Shown: positions 26,929 through 35,595, counted from the first letter of the stretch. The stretch is 64,000 bases of DNA from CAWKAV01 sp963847735 (GCA_963847735.1 CAWKAV010000017.1:1-64000), one strand, 5' to 3'. Program-made: numbers and translations. Notes: generated by a model from the letters alone, not told the origin.

Positions 26929-28008
26929 CTACCAGAGCGGATAAAAGAAACTCAGAGTCAACGATCCGAAGTTGTGAGAATCTCCCTGTCCGACAAATTC
27001 CTTTGAACGTATCACATTGGTGTAGGTCAGCATCAGGTTGCCATAGCTGAGCGTGACCCCTCCGGCCAAATCGGCCACCCAATCTTCTTTATCAATACTG
27101 TAACTGTCCGTAAAAGTATTGCCATCCAGAAAAATGTCACGCAGCACGTATTTACCATTCACGGCGCCAAACAGGTAAAGACTCGGCGTTCTGCCCGGTG
27201 CAAAGAGCGTGCTGCCGGCCGGACGGATCAGCGAGACCCCGAAGCTGCGTGGCAGGTTCAGCCCGCATCTGACTTCCAGTCCGGCATTGATATATGTGGA
27301 AACATTACCGAGGGCCCCACCGGTATGCACGATCGCATCTGCAGTGAACAAACGGCTGGATTTCGGGTAAAAAAGCCACTTGCGCTCAAAAGCCACCACC
27401 AGCCCCGGCTCGTTTTTCAACTGGTGATCCCAGCCCTTTGCGGTGTCGATATTGCGCAGCTCATGAACCAGATCCTGGCTTTGTCTTGCATACGCCTGTG
27501 GCCCGACGATGCCCAGCTGAATTTCGACACTGTCGAGGAAATCGAGGTGATCGACAAATTTCGTCTTGCGGTGATAGGCAAGACCAATATAGCTCCATCC
27601 TGCATAGGGACGATCATCAGTGATGAGATCCGAGCGGCTGATGTCTGAGGGGGTATACATATTTTGACCAAAGGAAAACTCGGCCTGGTGGCTGTATTCG
27701 GAGCCGGAATCGCGGAGGTACGGGATCTTGTGAATCAGCTCCAGAACTTTACGAGGAAAGAGGCCCTGTTTGGCATGCGGTGACAGGTCGGGGGATATCA
27801 GAGAGTACTTGACGCCATTGGTATAGTTGCCGTCGGTACCATCGAACAGGTCGTTTTCGAAGAAGATCGATTGGGTCCAGGGGTTGCTCTGGTCCTGTTC
27901 TGCCAGGACAGTGCCGGGGATGACAAGAGCAGCCAGCAGGAGGATGGACAGCCACAGCTTTTGATGAAGCGGTTTTCCTGCAGGGTGTTTAACGGAATCC
28001 AAGAACAT
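26929..28008 (-). CDS. LpxR-like outer membrane protein (DUF2219)
   Basis: This 359-residue protein has a signal peptide (WLSILLLAALVIPGTVLA) and an N-terminal FFENDLFDGTDGNYTNGVKY motif, followed by DDRPYAGWSYIGLAYHRKT. These are hallmarks of the LpxR lipid A 3'-O-deacylase beta-barrel family. It ends in an aromatic residue series (LSFFYPLW), as expected for an outer membrane beta-barrel. LpxR removes an acyloxyacyl group from lipid A in the outer leaflet, with Ca2+; whether this homologue does so is inferred from family. The start at 28008 has only a weak ribosome site. It is convergent to the PFK gene. Confidence 0.85.
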   Translation of the reverse strand: MFLDSVKHPAGKPLHQKLWLSILLLAALVIPGTVLAEQDQSNPWTQSIFFENDLFDGTDGNYTNGVKYSLISPDLSPHAKQGLFPRKVLELIHKIPYLRDSGSEYSHQAEFSFGQNMYTPSDISRSDLITDDRPYAGWSYIGLAYHRKTKFVDHLDFLDSVEIQLGIVGPQAYARQSQDLVHELRNIDTAKGWDHQLKNEPGLVVAFERKWLFYPKSSRLFTADAIVHTGGALGNVSTYINAGLEVRCGLNLPRSFGVSLIRPAGSTLFAPGRTPSLYLFGAVNGKYVLRDIFLDGNTFTDSYSIDKEDWVADLAGGVTLSYGNLMLTYTNVIRSKEFVGQGDSHNFGSLTLSFFYPLW

Positions 28009-28060
28009 AATTTTGATGGCAGACTTTTATAGCGAGGGTCTCCGACGCTGAACGCAGATT

Positions 28061-28405
28061 TTACTCGTAGCAGCTCGGCACCATGCACATGAAGACCAGC
28101 GGGCTGTCGCCGGTGTTGCGATACTGGTGTTTCTCATGCGGCTTGACCAGCACGAAATCCCCGGCGCGGACCGGTCTCGGGGTCTCACCCTCCAAAGCAA
28201 CCCCGCTGCCCTCGAGAATGTAGTTGAGGTGCTCGCTCTCGTGCTGATGGTGCGGGGTATGCCCGCCCGGTTCCAGGGTGAAAACCCGGATCGAGAAGTT
28301 GGGGGCACCGTCAGCCTTGCCGATCGGCACCTGGCGGGTCGCCCCTGATGCGCCGTCCATCTTGACGGCAAAGCGTTCGCACTCCTGCAGTCTGGTGATT
28401 TTCAT
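28061..28405 (-). CDS. Small cupin domain protein
   Basis: This 114-residue single cupin has the metal-binding motif 1 GGHTPHHQHESEHLNYILEG and motif 2 GDFVLVKPHEKHQYRN, with the His/His/Glu/His ligands visible. Fold members bind Mn, Fe or Zn and are very diverse, so no reaction can be assigned. AAGGAAATAATT precedes the ATG. It is 52 bp upstream of the LpxR-like gene in the same direction and may be co-transcribed. Confidence 0.85.
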   Translation of the reverse strand: MKITRLQECERFAVKMDGASGATRQVPIGKADGAPNFSIRVFTLEPGGHTPHHQHESEHLNYILEGSGVALEGETPRPVRAGDFVLVKPHEKHQYRNTGDSPLVFMCMVPSCYE

Positions 28406-28725
28406 AATTATTTCCTTACCTGGTCCGGACGTTTCGTCGTTATCGCGTGGGTGTAACCATCCCCATCATCATACATAATCGTTGGATATAATACCTAGTT
28501 CTTCTTTTGGTGGACATCATCTAGGGACTCAATAGGGACACGAGAAGGACATTTCCGGGAGTGTCCCCGACGCCCAGAATTACAGGAGAATTGGACACAT
28601 TTAAGAATTTAATACTTTGTCTTCGCAGGCTCATCGGCGATATTACATAATTCGAACAGTCCAGAGCGGCAGCACTTAAACCCATATTATATTGCACAAC
28701 ATAACCTTCGCAAAAGGAGTCGACA
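28406..28725. other. Intergenic region before fabY with a REP-like palindrome
   Basis: About 320 bp between divergent genes. It contains a family-1 palindrome (GGGACAC at 28535-28541, GTGTCCC at 28561-28567) followed by CCGACGCCC, the same sequence that follows the copy at 34535. A TATTATATT sequence near 28685 may be part of the fabY promoter. Nothing else is recognisable. Confidence 0.45.
28535..28567. repeat. REP-like palindrome, family 1, interrupted copy
   Basis: GGGACAC and GTGTCCC arms are 19 bases apart. The loop holds a second partial inverted pair (GGACATTTCCGGG). Weaker than other copies of this family. Confidence 0.55.
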
Positions 28726-30627
28726 GTGGCGCATTTACCCGTAATTGTTGGATTCGGCGGCATCAACCCAGCAGGAAGAAGCTCAGCTCATCACGGCTAC
28801 CGCCGCATGGTGATCGACCGACTCGATGTGGAGTATGCCCAACAGACCTATGCCGCCCTTGCTCAGGTGATGGGCCTGACGCGTGACGACAACGGGCAGA
28901 CCGTTGACCTTCAAGGTACTGTTCTCACCCAGGCGGCCATCGCGGCAGAATATGCCGCTCACATTAAGGACAACACCCTGATTCGCCGTTTGGAAAACAA
29001 CCTGTTCGACCGGGATTTCATCCCGGAGAACAAAACCGCCAAACTCGCAGCCTCACCTGAGCAACCGATCATCTTCACGCTCAAACAAAAGCAGCTGCCA
29101 GCCACCATTCCGGCAAACTGGAAGGTTGCGGATCTCGACCAGGATAGCGTCAGGGTGGAAATTCACGACAGCCTGGACGTGTTTCTTCCCAGCACCCGTT
29201 CCTCCAGGGTACAGAGCGCCGGGCAGCTGCCAACCGGCTTCGACCCGGGCAAACTCTATCAGTCGCGGAGTCATCCGCGTGGTCTGCAGATGACCATCTA
29301 CGGAGCGTCGGACGCCGTGCAATCCCTCGGTATCGACTGGGAGACAATCCGCGCGGCGGTCGCTCCCGACCAGATCGGGGTGCTCTCCGGCAGCGCCATG
29401 GGGCAGCTCGACTATGATGGCTCCGGCGGCATGCTGCAGGCCCAGCTGATGGGCAAGCGGGTCAGCGCCAAGCAGCTGCCGCTCGGCCTGGTGGAGATGC
29501 CAGCGGATTTTATCAACGCCTACATTCTCGGCAGTGTCGGCGCGACCGGCTGCAACGTCGGCGCCTGCGCCACCTTCATGTATAACCTCCAGGTAGCGGC
29601 CCAAGACATCCAGAGCGGTCGACGCCGGGTCGTCGTGGTCGGCAACAGCGAAGCGCCAATCACCCCGGAGATCATTGAGGGCTACCGCACCATGGGTGCT
29701 TTGGCCGAAGACGACAAACTGCTGGCCCTTGACCCGGGCCGCACCAACCCCGATTACCAGCGGGCCTCCCGGCCCTTTTCGGACAATTGCGGCTTCACCC
29801 TCTCCGAATCCTCACAGTACTTTGTGCTGTTTGACGACGAACTGGCCTTGGAACTCGGCGCCAGCATTTACGGTTCCGTCGCCGACGTGTTCATCAATGC
29901 CGATGGTTACAAAAAATCGATCCCGGGACCGGGGGTCGGTAACTACATCACCGTCGCCAAGGCGGCGGCAGTGATCAGGGCCATCATCGGCGACGAAGGG
30001 CTGAAACTTAGAAGCTATGTCCATGCCCACGGCACCAGCACCCCGCAAAACCGGGTCACCGAATCACACATCATCAACGAGATCGCCAAAGTCAACGGCA
30101 TCGGCCAATGGCCCGTAGCAGCGGTCAAATGCTACCTGGGTCACTCTTTGGCGGTTTCTGCCGGCGATCAGCTGATGGCAGCCCTGGGGACCTGGAAGTA
30201 CGGCCTGATCCCCGGAATTGTCACCACAGACCACCTGGCAAACGATATCCACAACAGCAACCTGCGCTTCCTCCTCGATCATGAAGAAGTGGGCAGCGCT
30301 GGCATGGACGCCGTTTTGATGAACGCCAAGGGCTTCGGCGGCAACAACGCCACCGGCTCTGTATTATCGCCACGGGTCACCGAAGAGCTGCTGGAGAAAA
30401 AACACGGCCGCCAGCGCATGAGCGACTATCGCAACCGCAATCAGACCGTCGCCGAGGCCGTCGATCAATACGACCGGGAGACGATTGCTGGCAGGACGAC
30501 GCCGATCTACCGCTTCGACCACAACGTGGTTGCCGGCGAAGACCTCGACATCACCCTGGACTCGCTGAAGATTCCCGGCTACAAGCGTGCCGTCGATCTG
30601 AAGGTGAAGAACCCCTACACCGAATAA
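28726..30627 (+). CDS. fabY: Beta-ketoacyl-ACP synthase, FabY type
   Basis: This 633-residue protein has length and N-terminus (LPVIVGFGGINPAGRSS) close to the FabY of Pseudomonas aeruginosa, an initiating ketoacyl-ACP synthase. The catalytic Cys281 is in CNVGACATFMYN, and the active-site histidines are in HAHGTSTPQNRVTESH and VKCYLGHSLAVSAG. It differs from FabF by its large N-terminal extension. AAAGGAG is seven bases before the GTG start. Initiating fatty acid synthesis is expected by homology, possibly in place of FabH. It is a single gene, ending just before a GC-rich tandem repeat and a terminator. Confidence 0.85.
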   Translation: MAHLPVIVGFGGINPAGRSSAHHGYRRMVIDRLDVEYAQQTYAALAQVMGLTRDDNGQTVDLQGTVLTQAAIAAEYAAHIKDNTLIRRLENNLFDRDFIPENKTAKLAASPEQPIIFTLKQKQLPATIPANWKVADLDQDSVRVEIHDSLDVFLPSTRSSRVQSAGQLPTGFDPGKLYQSRSHPRGLQMTIYGASDAVQSLGIDWETIRAAVAPDQIGVLSGSAMGQLDYDGSGGMLQAQLMGKRVSAKQLPLGLVEMPADFINAYILGSVGATGCNVGACATFMYNLQVAAQDIQSGRRRVVVVGNSEAPITPEIIEGYRTMGALAEDDKLLALDPGRTNPDYQRASRPFSDNCGFTLSESSQYFVLFDDELALELGASIYGSVADVFINADGYKKSIPGPGVGNYITVAKAAAVIRAIIGDEGLKLRSYVHAHGTSTPQNRVTESHIINEIAKVNGIGQWPVAAVKCYLGHSLAVSAGDQLMAALGTWKYGLIPGIVTTDHLANDIHNSNLRFLLDHEEVGSAGMDAVLMNAKGFGGNNATGSVLSPRVTEELLEKKHGRQRMSDYRNRNQTVAEAVDQYDRETIAGRTTPIYRFDHNVVAGEDLDITLDSLKIPGYKRAVDLKVKNPYTE

Positions 30628-30660
30628 GCACAGGGGCACAGGGGCACAGGGGCACAGGGA
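30628..30660. repeat. Short tandem repeat, unit of about 8-9 bp (GGGGCACA)
   Basis: GCACAGGGG is repeated about four times directly after the fabY stop codon. Length may vary between strains by slippage. Confidence 0.8.
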
Positions 30661-30680
30661 ATAGAGGCTCCGAGCCTGCA

Positions 30681-30717
30681 TCAAAAAAAGGCACACCTGC
30701 TTACAGGTGCCCTTTTT
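30681..30717 (+). terminator. Intrinsic terminator downstream of fabY
   Basis: A stem made of GGCACACCTG (30690-30699) and CAGGTGCC (30704-30711) with a CTTA loop is flanked by an A tract and followed by TTTTT (30713-30717). The A/T tracts make it effective in both directions. Confidence 0.8.
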
Positions 30718-30757
30718 ACGTCCATGTTTCTACATAACATTAGAATAGGTATTATGC

Positions 30758-30793
30758 CCCCCGATTTTCAAAGATGGTGTCAAGCCTGACACC
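30758..30793. repeat. REP-like element, family 2 (TGTCAAGCCTGACA)
   Basis: GGTATTATG(C)CCCCCGATT at 30758-30776 is followed by an 18-base near-palindrome GGTGTCAAGCCTGACACC (30776-30793). Related copies lie near 32930, 33480 and 34137; the GGTATTATG.CCCCCGATT block recurs at 34142-34160. Confidence 0.75.
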
Positions 30794-30899
30794 TTTATTC
30801 GACCCCAACCCCAACAACTTGCACCAAAAGTGACTCGTGTACTATCATGACCTTTATAGTTAGGATTCATACAGATCTAAGACAACTTGAGAGGCATAA

Positions 30900-31406
30900 A
30901 TGTTTGAAGCGTTATTTTACTTGGGATCAATAGTCGTTGCCAATCTGCTGGTCATGAATTTTGGCATCATTCAGGTGGCTGGGCTTGCCTTTCCCGCAGG
31001 GGCAGTGGCTGTGGGGTTCACTTTCACAGCAAGAGATCTTGTCCAGAGGAGATTCGGTAAATGGGGTTGCTGGTTCTGGATGCTGGGCGCATCCGGAATC
31101 TCCGCAATGTTCTCTCCGACCTTGGCTCTGGCAAGCCTGGGCGCCTTCATTGTCGCCGAAGGATTGGACTGGGCCGTGTTCACAACCAGTCCCCTTTCTT
31201 TTCGCGGGCGCTCCATCGTTAGCAATCTCGTGAGCACACCGCTGGATTCAATTGTCTTCGTGTATTTGGCTTTCGGGCCGATCTGGGATGCGATGTGGGG
31301 GCAGACGATCGTCAAACTGGCAAGTAGCCTTATGATTGTCTTCTTGATTAAAAATACTCAGAATTCAGGGTTTAAACCGATGCCTCTTAAAAGTGAGGTG
31401 GTGTGA
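30900..31406 (+). CDS. VUT/YhhQ-family membrane protein
   Basis: This 168-residue protein has about four or five hydrophobic segments. The helical region with NFGIIQVAGLAFPAGAVAVG and the conserved TARDLVQRRFGKW match the PF02592 family (VUT/YhhQ), which includes proposed carriers of queuosine precursors. It is shorter than typical YhhQ (over 200 residues). The preceding leader of about 90 bp shows no clear preQ1 motif. Substrate therefore remains open. Confidence 0.75.
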   Translation: MFEALFYLGSIVVANLLVMNFGIIQVAGLAFPAGAVAVGFTFTARDLVQRRFGKWGCWFWMLGASGISAMFSPTLALASLGAFIVAEGLDWAVFTTSPLSFRGRSIVSNLVSTPLDSIVFVYLAFGPIWDAMWGQTIVKLASSLMIVFLIKNTQNSGFKPMPLKSEVV

Positions 31407-31733
31407 CTTTTCCAAGAAAAGACCGGAGTTCCATGGATTGAATTAAGTGATGTGTCCACAACTCTATATTTTGTTTTTAGTTGTATTGACAGTCGCCGAA
31501 GAGGCGATATATTTAAATCAGACAGTGGCGAAATGAGCCAGCATGGAGCACGTAAAAAGCCTGTGGGCGACCCGTGGCGACACCTAACGGAACTGCCAGA
31601 CAGCCCAAACAGGACCTGAATCAAGCAGAACTACTTTAAAAGGTAGCAGATGCGGCAACTGTTGAACAAAGCAGTCGATTCAGGGTAGCCCGGCGGTTTT
31701 TTTTCGTCACTGTTGTTTTTAGCGCAGCAGAAC
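31407..31733. other. Intergenic region without identified genes
   Basis: About 325 bp between convergent genes. It contains a small hairpin CGCCGAAGAGGCG near 31495-31507 and a run of Ts, but no repeat or reading frame worth calling. Confidence 0.4.
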
Positions 31734-32129
31734 TCATTCACCCGCAAGATTGGGGCGCATGTTGTTGATGACATTATAGATGTTTTCCTTCGAGCCGTCA
31801 GTGAGCCCGGAGAAGGCCACATAATACTCCTTGTCATCGGCAGCGATTTCATAGCTGATCGGCAAATAATACTTTTTCAAAACCATCAGTTTTGCCGCGC
31901 ACTCTCTGCCTTCCTCGGTGATTTTGACCGTTTCAATCTCCTTAAAATCCAAAGAGTTCGTGAACCTGTATTGATCGCCACCCTGCCCGATCTCCCGATA
32001 CAGAGCGTCTTTGACACCGGCCAACGCGATCTCATTGTTGCATTCTGGTGATGCGTTATCTTTTGAACAAGAGACTAAAAAACAGATCAGTCCCAGAATC
32101 ATGGCTTTAAACAAGATATTTGAATTCAT
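31734..32129 (-). CDS. Small lipoprotein of unknown function
   Basis: This 131-residue protein has an N-terminal lipoprotein signal (LGLICFLVSCSKDN, lipobox FLVSC with Cys21). The mature part is short and hydrophilic, with a cysteine in SPECNNEIA and one in GRECAAKL, which could form a disulfide. No family recognised. Single gene on the reverse strand, about 130 bp downstream of a DUF3750 gene in the same direction. Confidence 0.65.
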   Translation of the reverse strand: MNSNILFKAMILGLICFLVSCSKDNASPECNNEIALAGVKDALYREIGQGGDQYRFTNSLDFKEIETVKITEEGRECAAKLMVLKKYYLPISYEIAADDKEYYVAFSGLTDGSKENIYNVINNMRPNLAGE

Positions 32130-32256
32130 CCTTAATCTCTCTTGCTTGTCCCTTGAAAATCACGAGGTATTCTTTGCTCCGATCCCCCGGATAAAAAGCA
32201 GGCAAGGGTGTCGATGGTAAGGAAGCGCATGATTGCATGGACGTTCCCTTTTGCCC

Positions 32257-32811
32257 TTAGTTCACGTAACCACTGCCGATGGCGGTAAAAGGGAGATTCA
32301 GTTCCATTTCTGGAACCTTTTTGGCAATCCAGGCGATGAAGGTGTTGCTGTTGGGGCCGGGAAAGACACTGTAGGTTGTTTTCCAGGGATAGGCGTTGGC
32401 AGCCTTGTCCACATCATCAATCAGCTTGTCGACTCCGGCACCCCTATGCTCCTTGAGAATTTTGGGCTTCTCGCCGAACCAGTAGCGATCCGGAATATCC
32501 TTGGCAATCCTCAAGACCGGCTCACCTCGATTGCCGCGCCAGCCGACGACGTCGTACACGGTGTAAGAGGCTTCACCGGTCCGCTTGGCAGCGATCCAGG
32601 TATGGATGGCAAACCAGCCACGCCAGCCCCAGGCCCTGGCACCGTAGACGTGCAGGACCGCTTCTTTCGTGACGGAAGGATTGGGGGCGATGTCCGCAGA
32701 TTCGCGGCTCGCGGTGCGCCAGTCCTTACCGGAAGAACAGTTCAACAAGATCACCCCCACGAGAACGAATACTGGCAGGAATTTGATAATTTTTATAGAT
32801 AGTCGCTTCAT
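32257..32811 (-). CDS. DUF3750 membrane-anchored protein
   Basis: This protein of about 184 residues has an N-terminal hydrophobic anchor (FLPVFVLVGVILLNCSSG, with a cysteine suggestive of a lipoprotein). The core ARAWGWRGWFAIHTWIAAKR and GWRGNRGEPVLRI match DUF3750. Function unknown; the conserved tryptophans and histidine are typical of the family. Start is uncertain: GTG at 32820 or ATG at 32811; neither has an ideal ribosome site. Confidence 0.7.
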   Translation of the reverse strand: MKRLSIKIIKFLPVFVLVGVILLNCSSGKDWRTASRESADIAPNPSVTKEAVLHVYGARAWGWRGWFAIHTWIAAKRTGEASYTVYDVVGWRGNRGEPVLRIAKDIPDRYWFGEKPKILKEHRGAGVDKLIDDVDKAANAYPWKTTYSVFPGPNSNTFIAWIAKKVPEMELNLPFTAIGSGYVN

Positions 32812-32896
32812 TCGATTCACGCCAATTTAACGGCCCTCCGGTGATTATATCCCAAACAGGAGTCAGATATAAAGTGTCTGGATTTAAAATGGATTT

Positions 32897-32938
32897 GGGA
32901 GCACTCAATATTGAGTGTCCCTAACGCAGGCCTGACAC
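32897..32938. repeat. REP-like palindrome, family 1, next to a family-2 fragment
   Basis: GGGAGCACTCAA and TTGAGTGTCCC (32897-32921) form a long stem with one bulge. It is followed by CAGGCCTGACACCTG, a family-2-type sequence, within 20 bp. Confidence 0.75.
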
Positions 32939-32955
32939 CTGCAACCTATCACTGA

Positions 32956-32983
32956 TTGACAACCTTTCCTCCTCCGATAAAAT
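32956..32983 (+). promoter_or_regulatory. Sigma-70-type promoter of the CBS domain gene
   Basis: TTGACA at 32956-32961 and TAAAAT at 32978-32983, with 16 bp between, lie 46 bp before the start codon of the downstream gene. Confidence 0.65.
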
Positions 32984-33028
32984 CGATAAAGGAATATTCT
33001 ACCCCTAGACTCGGAAAGGAGGCCCGCA

Positions 33029-33463
33029 ATGACCAAATCGATCCGTGATGTACTGAAAAACAAGGGCAGCAAAGTAATCAGTATCAGCGCTGATGCAACC
33101 GTTTATAAAGCCCTGGAATTAATGTCTTCCGAAAATGTCGGCGCCCTTCTTGTCATGGAGGGGGAACAAGTGGTCGGCATCGTTTCCGAGCGTGAATATG
33201 CACGGAAGGTGATTCTCGAAGGACGTTCATCTCTTAAGACGGACGTCCGGAAGATCATGGTTACCAAGGTTCTTTATATTACCCCTGAGATGAGCGTTGA
33301 AGAGGGCCTGGCGCTGATGTCCGATAAGCGTTGCCGACATCTGCCTGTTTTAGAGAACAATAAGTTGATCGGGATGGTCTCCATTGGTGATCTGGTCAAA
33401 GCACATGTCGCCGAAAAGAATTTTATGATCGACCAGTTGGAGCACTACATTCTCGGCAGTTAA
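33029..33463 (+). CDS. CBS-pair domain protein
   Basis: This 144-residue protein consists of two CBS domains (about 8-65 and 76-135), with conserved MSSENVGALLVMEGEQVVGIVSEREYAR and DKRCRHLPVLENNKLIGMVS (quoted in fragments such as GALLVMEG and LPVLEN). CBS pairs bind adenosyl ligands and act as energy sensors; no effector domain is attached. GGAAAGGAGG stands before the ATG, and a good promoter lies upstream. The next gene, a cNMP-binding protein, is 150 bp away. A joint regulatory role is possible but not shown. Confidence 0.9.
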   Translation: MTKSIRDVLKNKGSKVISISADATVYKALELMSSENVGALLVMEGEQVVGIVSEREYARKVILEGRSSLKTDVRKIMVTKVLYITPEMSVEEGLALMSDKRCRHLPVLENNKLIGMVSIGDLVKAHVAEKNFMIDQLEHYILGS

Positions 33464-33476
33464 ATGATTGAAGATG

Positions 33477-33550
33477 GAGCCAGGCTTGATAAATATACTA
33501 AATCAAGAGACTCCTCTTGTATGTTTGTCGAGCCTGACACCTGTAACTGA
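33477..33550. repeat. Degenerate REP-like element, family 2
   Basis: The region contains CCAGGCTTGA and GAGCCTGACACCTGT in inverted orientation, with AAATCAAGAGACTCCTCTTG between them. It resembles the family at 30776 but is broken up. Confidence 0.5.
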
Positions 33551-33615
33551 CCTCAAACAGGGATCGTCGATTTTTTGGATAACTGAGCTACCATGCAGGA
33601 AAGGAAGGTGGGGTT

Positions 33616-34092
33616 ATGTGTAATGCTGCAGAGCTGTTTTCTGAGGGCCTGTTTAAGGGGTTTGCACCGGATGAAACGGAAGCATTCCTACGCCGGTGTC
33701 AGAAGAATACCTATCCTGACGGTACTCACCTTTTCATGGAACAGAGCGAGGCGACCAAGCTGTATCTGATTCTGAAAGGGAGTATCGATCTTAACTTTGA
33801 GATGCCTCAACGGGAAAACGCCTACACCACCATTGCTACACGAAAGCCTGGGGATGCAGTCGGCTGGTCAGCAATTGTGCCTCCACATAAATACCGGCTC
33901 TCCGGATATTGCAGAGGTGAAACCTCACTGCTTGAGATCGACCGCAATACCCTCCAGGTGCTCTTCGAGATGAATTATCACCTTGGCTACATCTTCATGC
34001 GAAACATCGCAGTCCTCACGGGCGAGCGATTACTTCAGGTCCAGGACAAAATGGCCAAGGTTCTCGCTGACGAGGCGGTCAACGGCTGGTGA
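33616..34092 (+). CDS. Cyclic nucleotide-binding domain protein
   Basis: This 158-residue protein is a single cNMP-binding/CAP effector domain (about 10-135), with LYLILKGSIDLNFEMPQ and the phosphate-binding-like PGDAVGWSAIVPPHKYRLSG. No helix-turn-helix follows, so it is not a full Crp-type regulator. It could sense cyclic nucleotides or another ligand; the canonical Arg of the cAMP site is not clear. GGAAGGTGG precedes the ATG. Confidence 0.8.
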   Translation: MCNAAELFSEGLFKGFAPDETEAFLRRCQKNTYPDGTHLFMEQSEATKLYLILKGSIDLNFEMPQRENAYTTIATRKPGDAVGWSAIVPPHKYRLSGYCRGETSLLEIDRNTLQVLFEMNYHLGYIFMRNIAVLTGERLLQVQDKMAKVLADEAVNGW

Positions 34093-34131
34093 CCACAACG
34101 ACGTGATCATCTGATAAACCAAGAAAAAATG

Positions 34132-34160
34132 GTATCAGGCTTGGTATTATGTCCCCCGAT
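34132..34160. repeat. REP-like fragment, family 2
   Basis: GGTATCAGGCTTGGTATTATGTCCCCCGATT repeats the block seen at 30758-30776 (GGTATTATG.CCCCCGATT). Its right edge lies at the 3' end of the truncated pirin gene. Confidence 0.7.
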
Positions 34161-34422
34161 TCCGTTTGGAGTACGCGTGGAGGCTGTCTCCATGTTCCAC
34201 CTCCCCCTTAAGCACGTAGGTGATGGTCTCGATGCCACGATGTGGGTGCCACGGGAAGCCTTTTATGAAATGCTCCGGCGTGTCGGAACGGAAATCGTCC
34301 AGAAGCAGGAAGGGGTCAAACATCGGCACGTCATTGTTGCCAAACGCCCGGTGCAGGTGAACTCCGGCGCCCTCCAACGTTGGCATGCTGATCGATACAC
34401 GCTTGATCTCTCTGGTCGTCAT
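34147..34422 (-). pseudogene. Pirin family protein, N-terminal fragment only
   Basis: The 91-residue reading frame from 34422 carries the N-terminal pirin cupin: GAGVHLHRAFGNN, DPFLLLDDFRSD and the metal motif GFPWHPHRGIETITYVLKGE with two histidines. Real pirins run to about 230-300 residues; here the similarity stops at EHGDS, after which HAYSKRNRGT and a stop are encoded by a REP-like block shared with 30758. The second half of the protein is missing, so this is a genuine truncation rather than one-base error. Function is lost or reduced. Confidence 0.75.
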
Positions 34423-34522
34423 CAAGGCCTCCCAGTGGTGATGAATAGGTTTGAAAGAATCATTATACCAGTTGAAGGTGGTTTGTATTTTGTGGTTCAA
34501 TCGGGGGGTTTTGTCTTAATGG

Positions 34523-34563
34523 ATGGACACTCTTGGGACACTCCTAGAAGTGTCCCCGACGCC
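34523..34563. repeat. REP-like palindrome, family 1
   Basis: GGGACACT at 34535-34542 and AGTGTCCC at 34549-34556 form an 8-bp stem; a second partial copy GGACACTC lies just before at 34525. CCGACGCCCC follows, as in the copy at 28535. Confidence 0.75.
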
Positions 34564-34576
34564 CCGACGTTATATG

Positions 34577-35503
34577 TTAACTGGCGTTGAGCCCTGGCAT
34601 GGCAAAGCCGAGTGAGTCGAGCCCCTGGTACAGGGCTTGCAACTGCACCGCGTCCAGTTCGACCAGTGGTGGACGCACAGTCGCCCAGGCCGGGTCGTTG
34701 CGGTAGCGGGCCAACACGGCCTTCAGCGCGGGGAGCATCACGGCGCGGTCGACCACGCCGCGCACGGCGTCCAGTCGCTGCTGCTGTTCGCCGGCGTCGG
34801 CCTCCTGCCAGCAACGGAACAGCCGGTCGATTGCCGCGGGATTGACGTTGGCGGTGGCGGAGATGCAGCCGACGCCGCCGTGCTGCATATTAGCCAGCAG
34901 AAACGTCTCGCTGCCGACAAACACGTCGAAACCGGAGGTGGCAAAATTATCAAGCATGGTCTTGGTGTTGGTCCAGTCGCCGGAACTGTCCTTCATGCCG
35001 GCGATCACGCCGGGGTAGCGAGCCAGCAGCCGCTCGACCAGTCCGGGGCTGATGCCAACCATGGTCACCGGGGGGATGTGGTAGAGATAGATGCGCAGAC
35101 GCGCATCGCCGACTCGTTCCACCGTTTCGCTGAAAAATCGGAACAGTCCTTCCTCGGAGACGCCCTTGTAGTAGAACGGCGGCAGCAGCAATACTCCGGC
35201 GCAACCGGCCTTGGTCGCACGGTCGGTCAGCTGCACAGCGTCGGTCAGCGCGCAGCTGCCGGTCCCTGGCATCATGCGGGACGGCTCGATCCCGGCATCG
35301 AGTAGCGTTTCGAGCAGCACCAGGCGCTCGTCGACTGACAGCGAGTTGGCTTCGCTGTTGGTCCCGAACACAGCGAGCCCGCTCCCCTGCGCCACCAGCC
35401 AGCGACAATGAGCGACGAAGCGCTGCGGATCGGGGGCCAAACCTTTGCTGAACGGAGTAACGACCGGGGCCAGCACACCGCGGATGCGTTGTTCCTGTGT
35501 CAT
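34577..35503 (-). CDS. DapA/NAL-family aldolase (dihydrodipicolinate synthase-like)
   Basis: This 308-residue TIM-barrel protein begins LAPVVTPFSKGLAPD, has FGTNSEANSLS in place of the usual GTTGE-type loop, the LPPFYYKGVSEEGLF block, the catalytic Tyr region and the Schiff-base Lys in VIAGMKDSSGDWT. The family splits pyruvate-containing sugars or makes dihydrodipicolinate. The GTNSEA loop suggests a different substrate than true DapA (inference). The start at 35503 follows GGAGG; the longer frame to 35587 lacks support. It is co-directional with the upstream greB. Confidence 0.85.
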   Translation of the reverse strand: MTQEQRIRGVLAPVVTPFSKGLAPDPQRFVAHCRWLVAQGSGLAVFGTNSEANSLSVDERLVLLETLLDAGIEPSRMMPGTGSCALTDAVQLTDRATKAGCAGVLLLPPFYYKGVSEEGLFRFFSETVERVGDARLRIYLYHIPPVTMVGISPGLVERLLARYPGVIAGMKDSSGDWTNTKTMLDNFATSGFDVFVGSETFLLANMQHGGVGCISATANVNPAAIDRLFRCWQEADAGEQQQRLDAVRGVVDRAVMLPALKAVLARYRNDPAWATVRPPLVELDAVQLQALYQGLDSLGFAMPGLNAS

Positions 35504-35595
35504 GGAATCCTCCCTGGCGAGCAAACAACGAGGCGACAATCGACCTGCAGAAGTCTGGCATTGTTTTTGACTTTCCGCGTTCCTCACCCCTGGTT

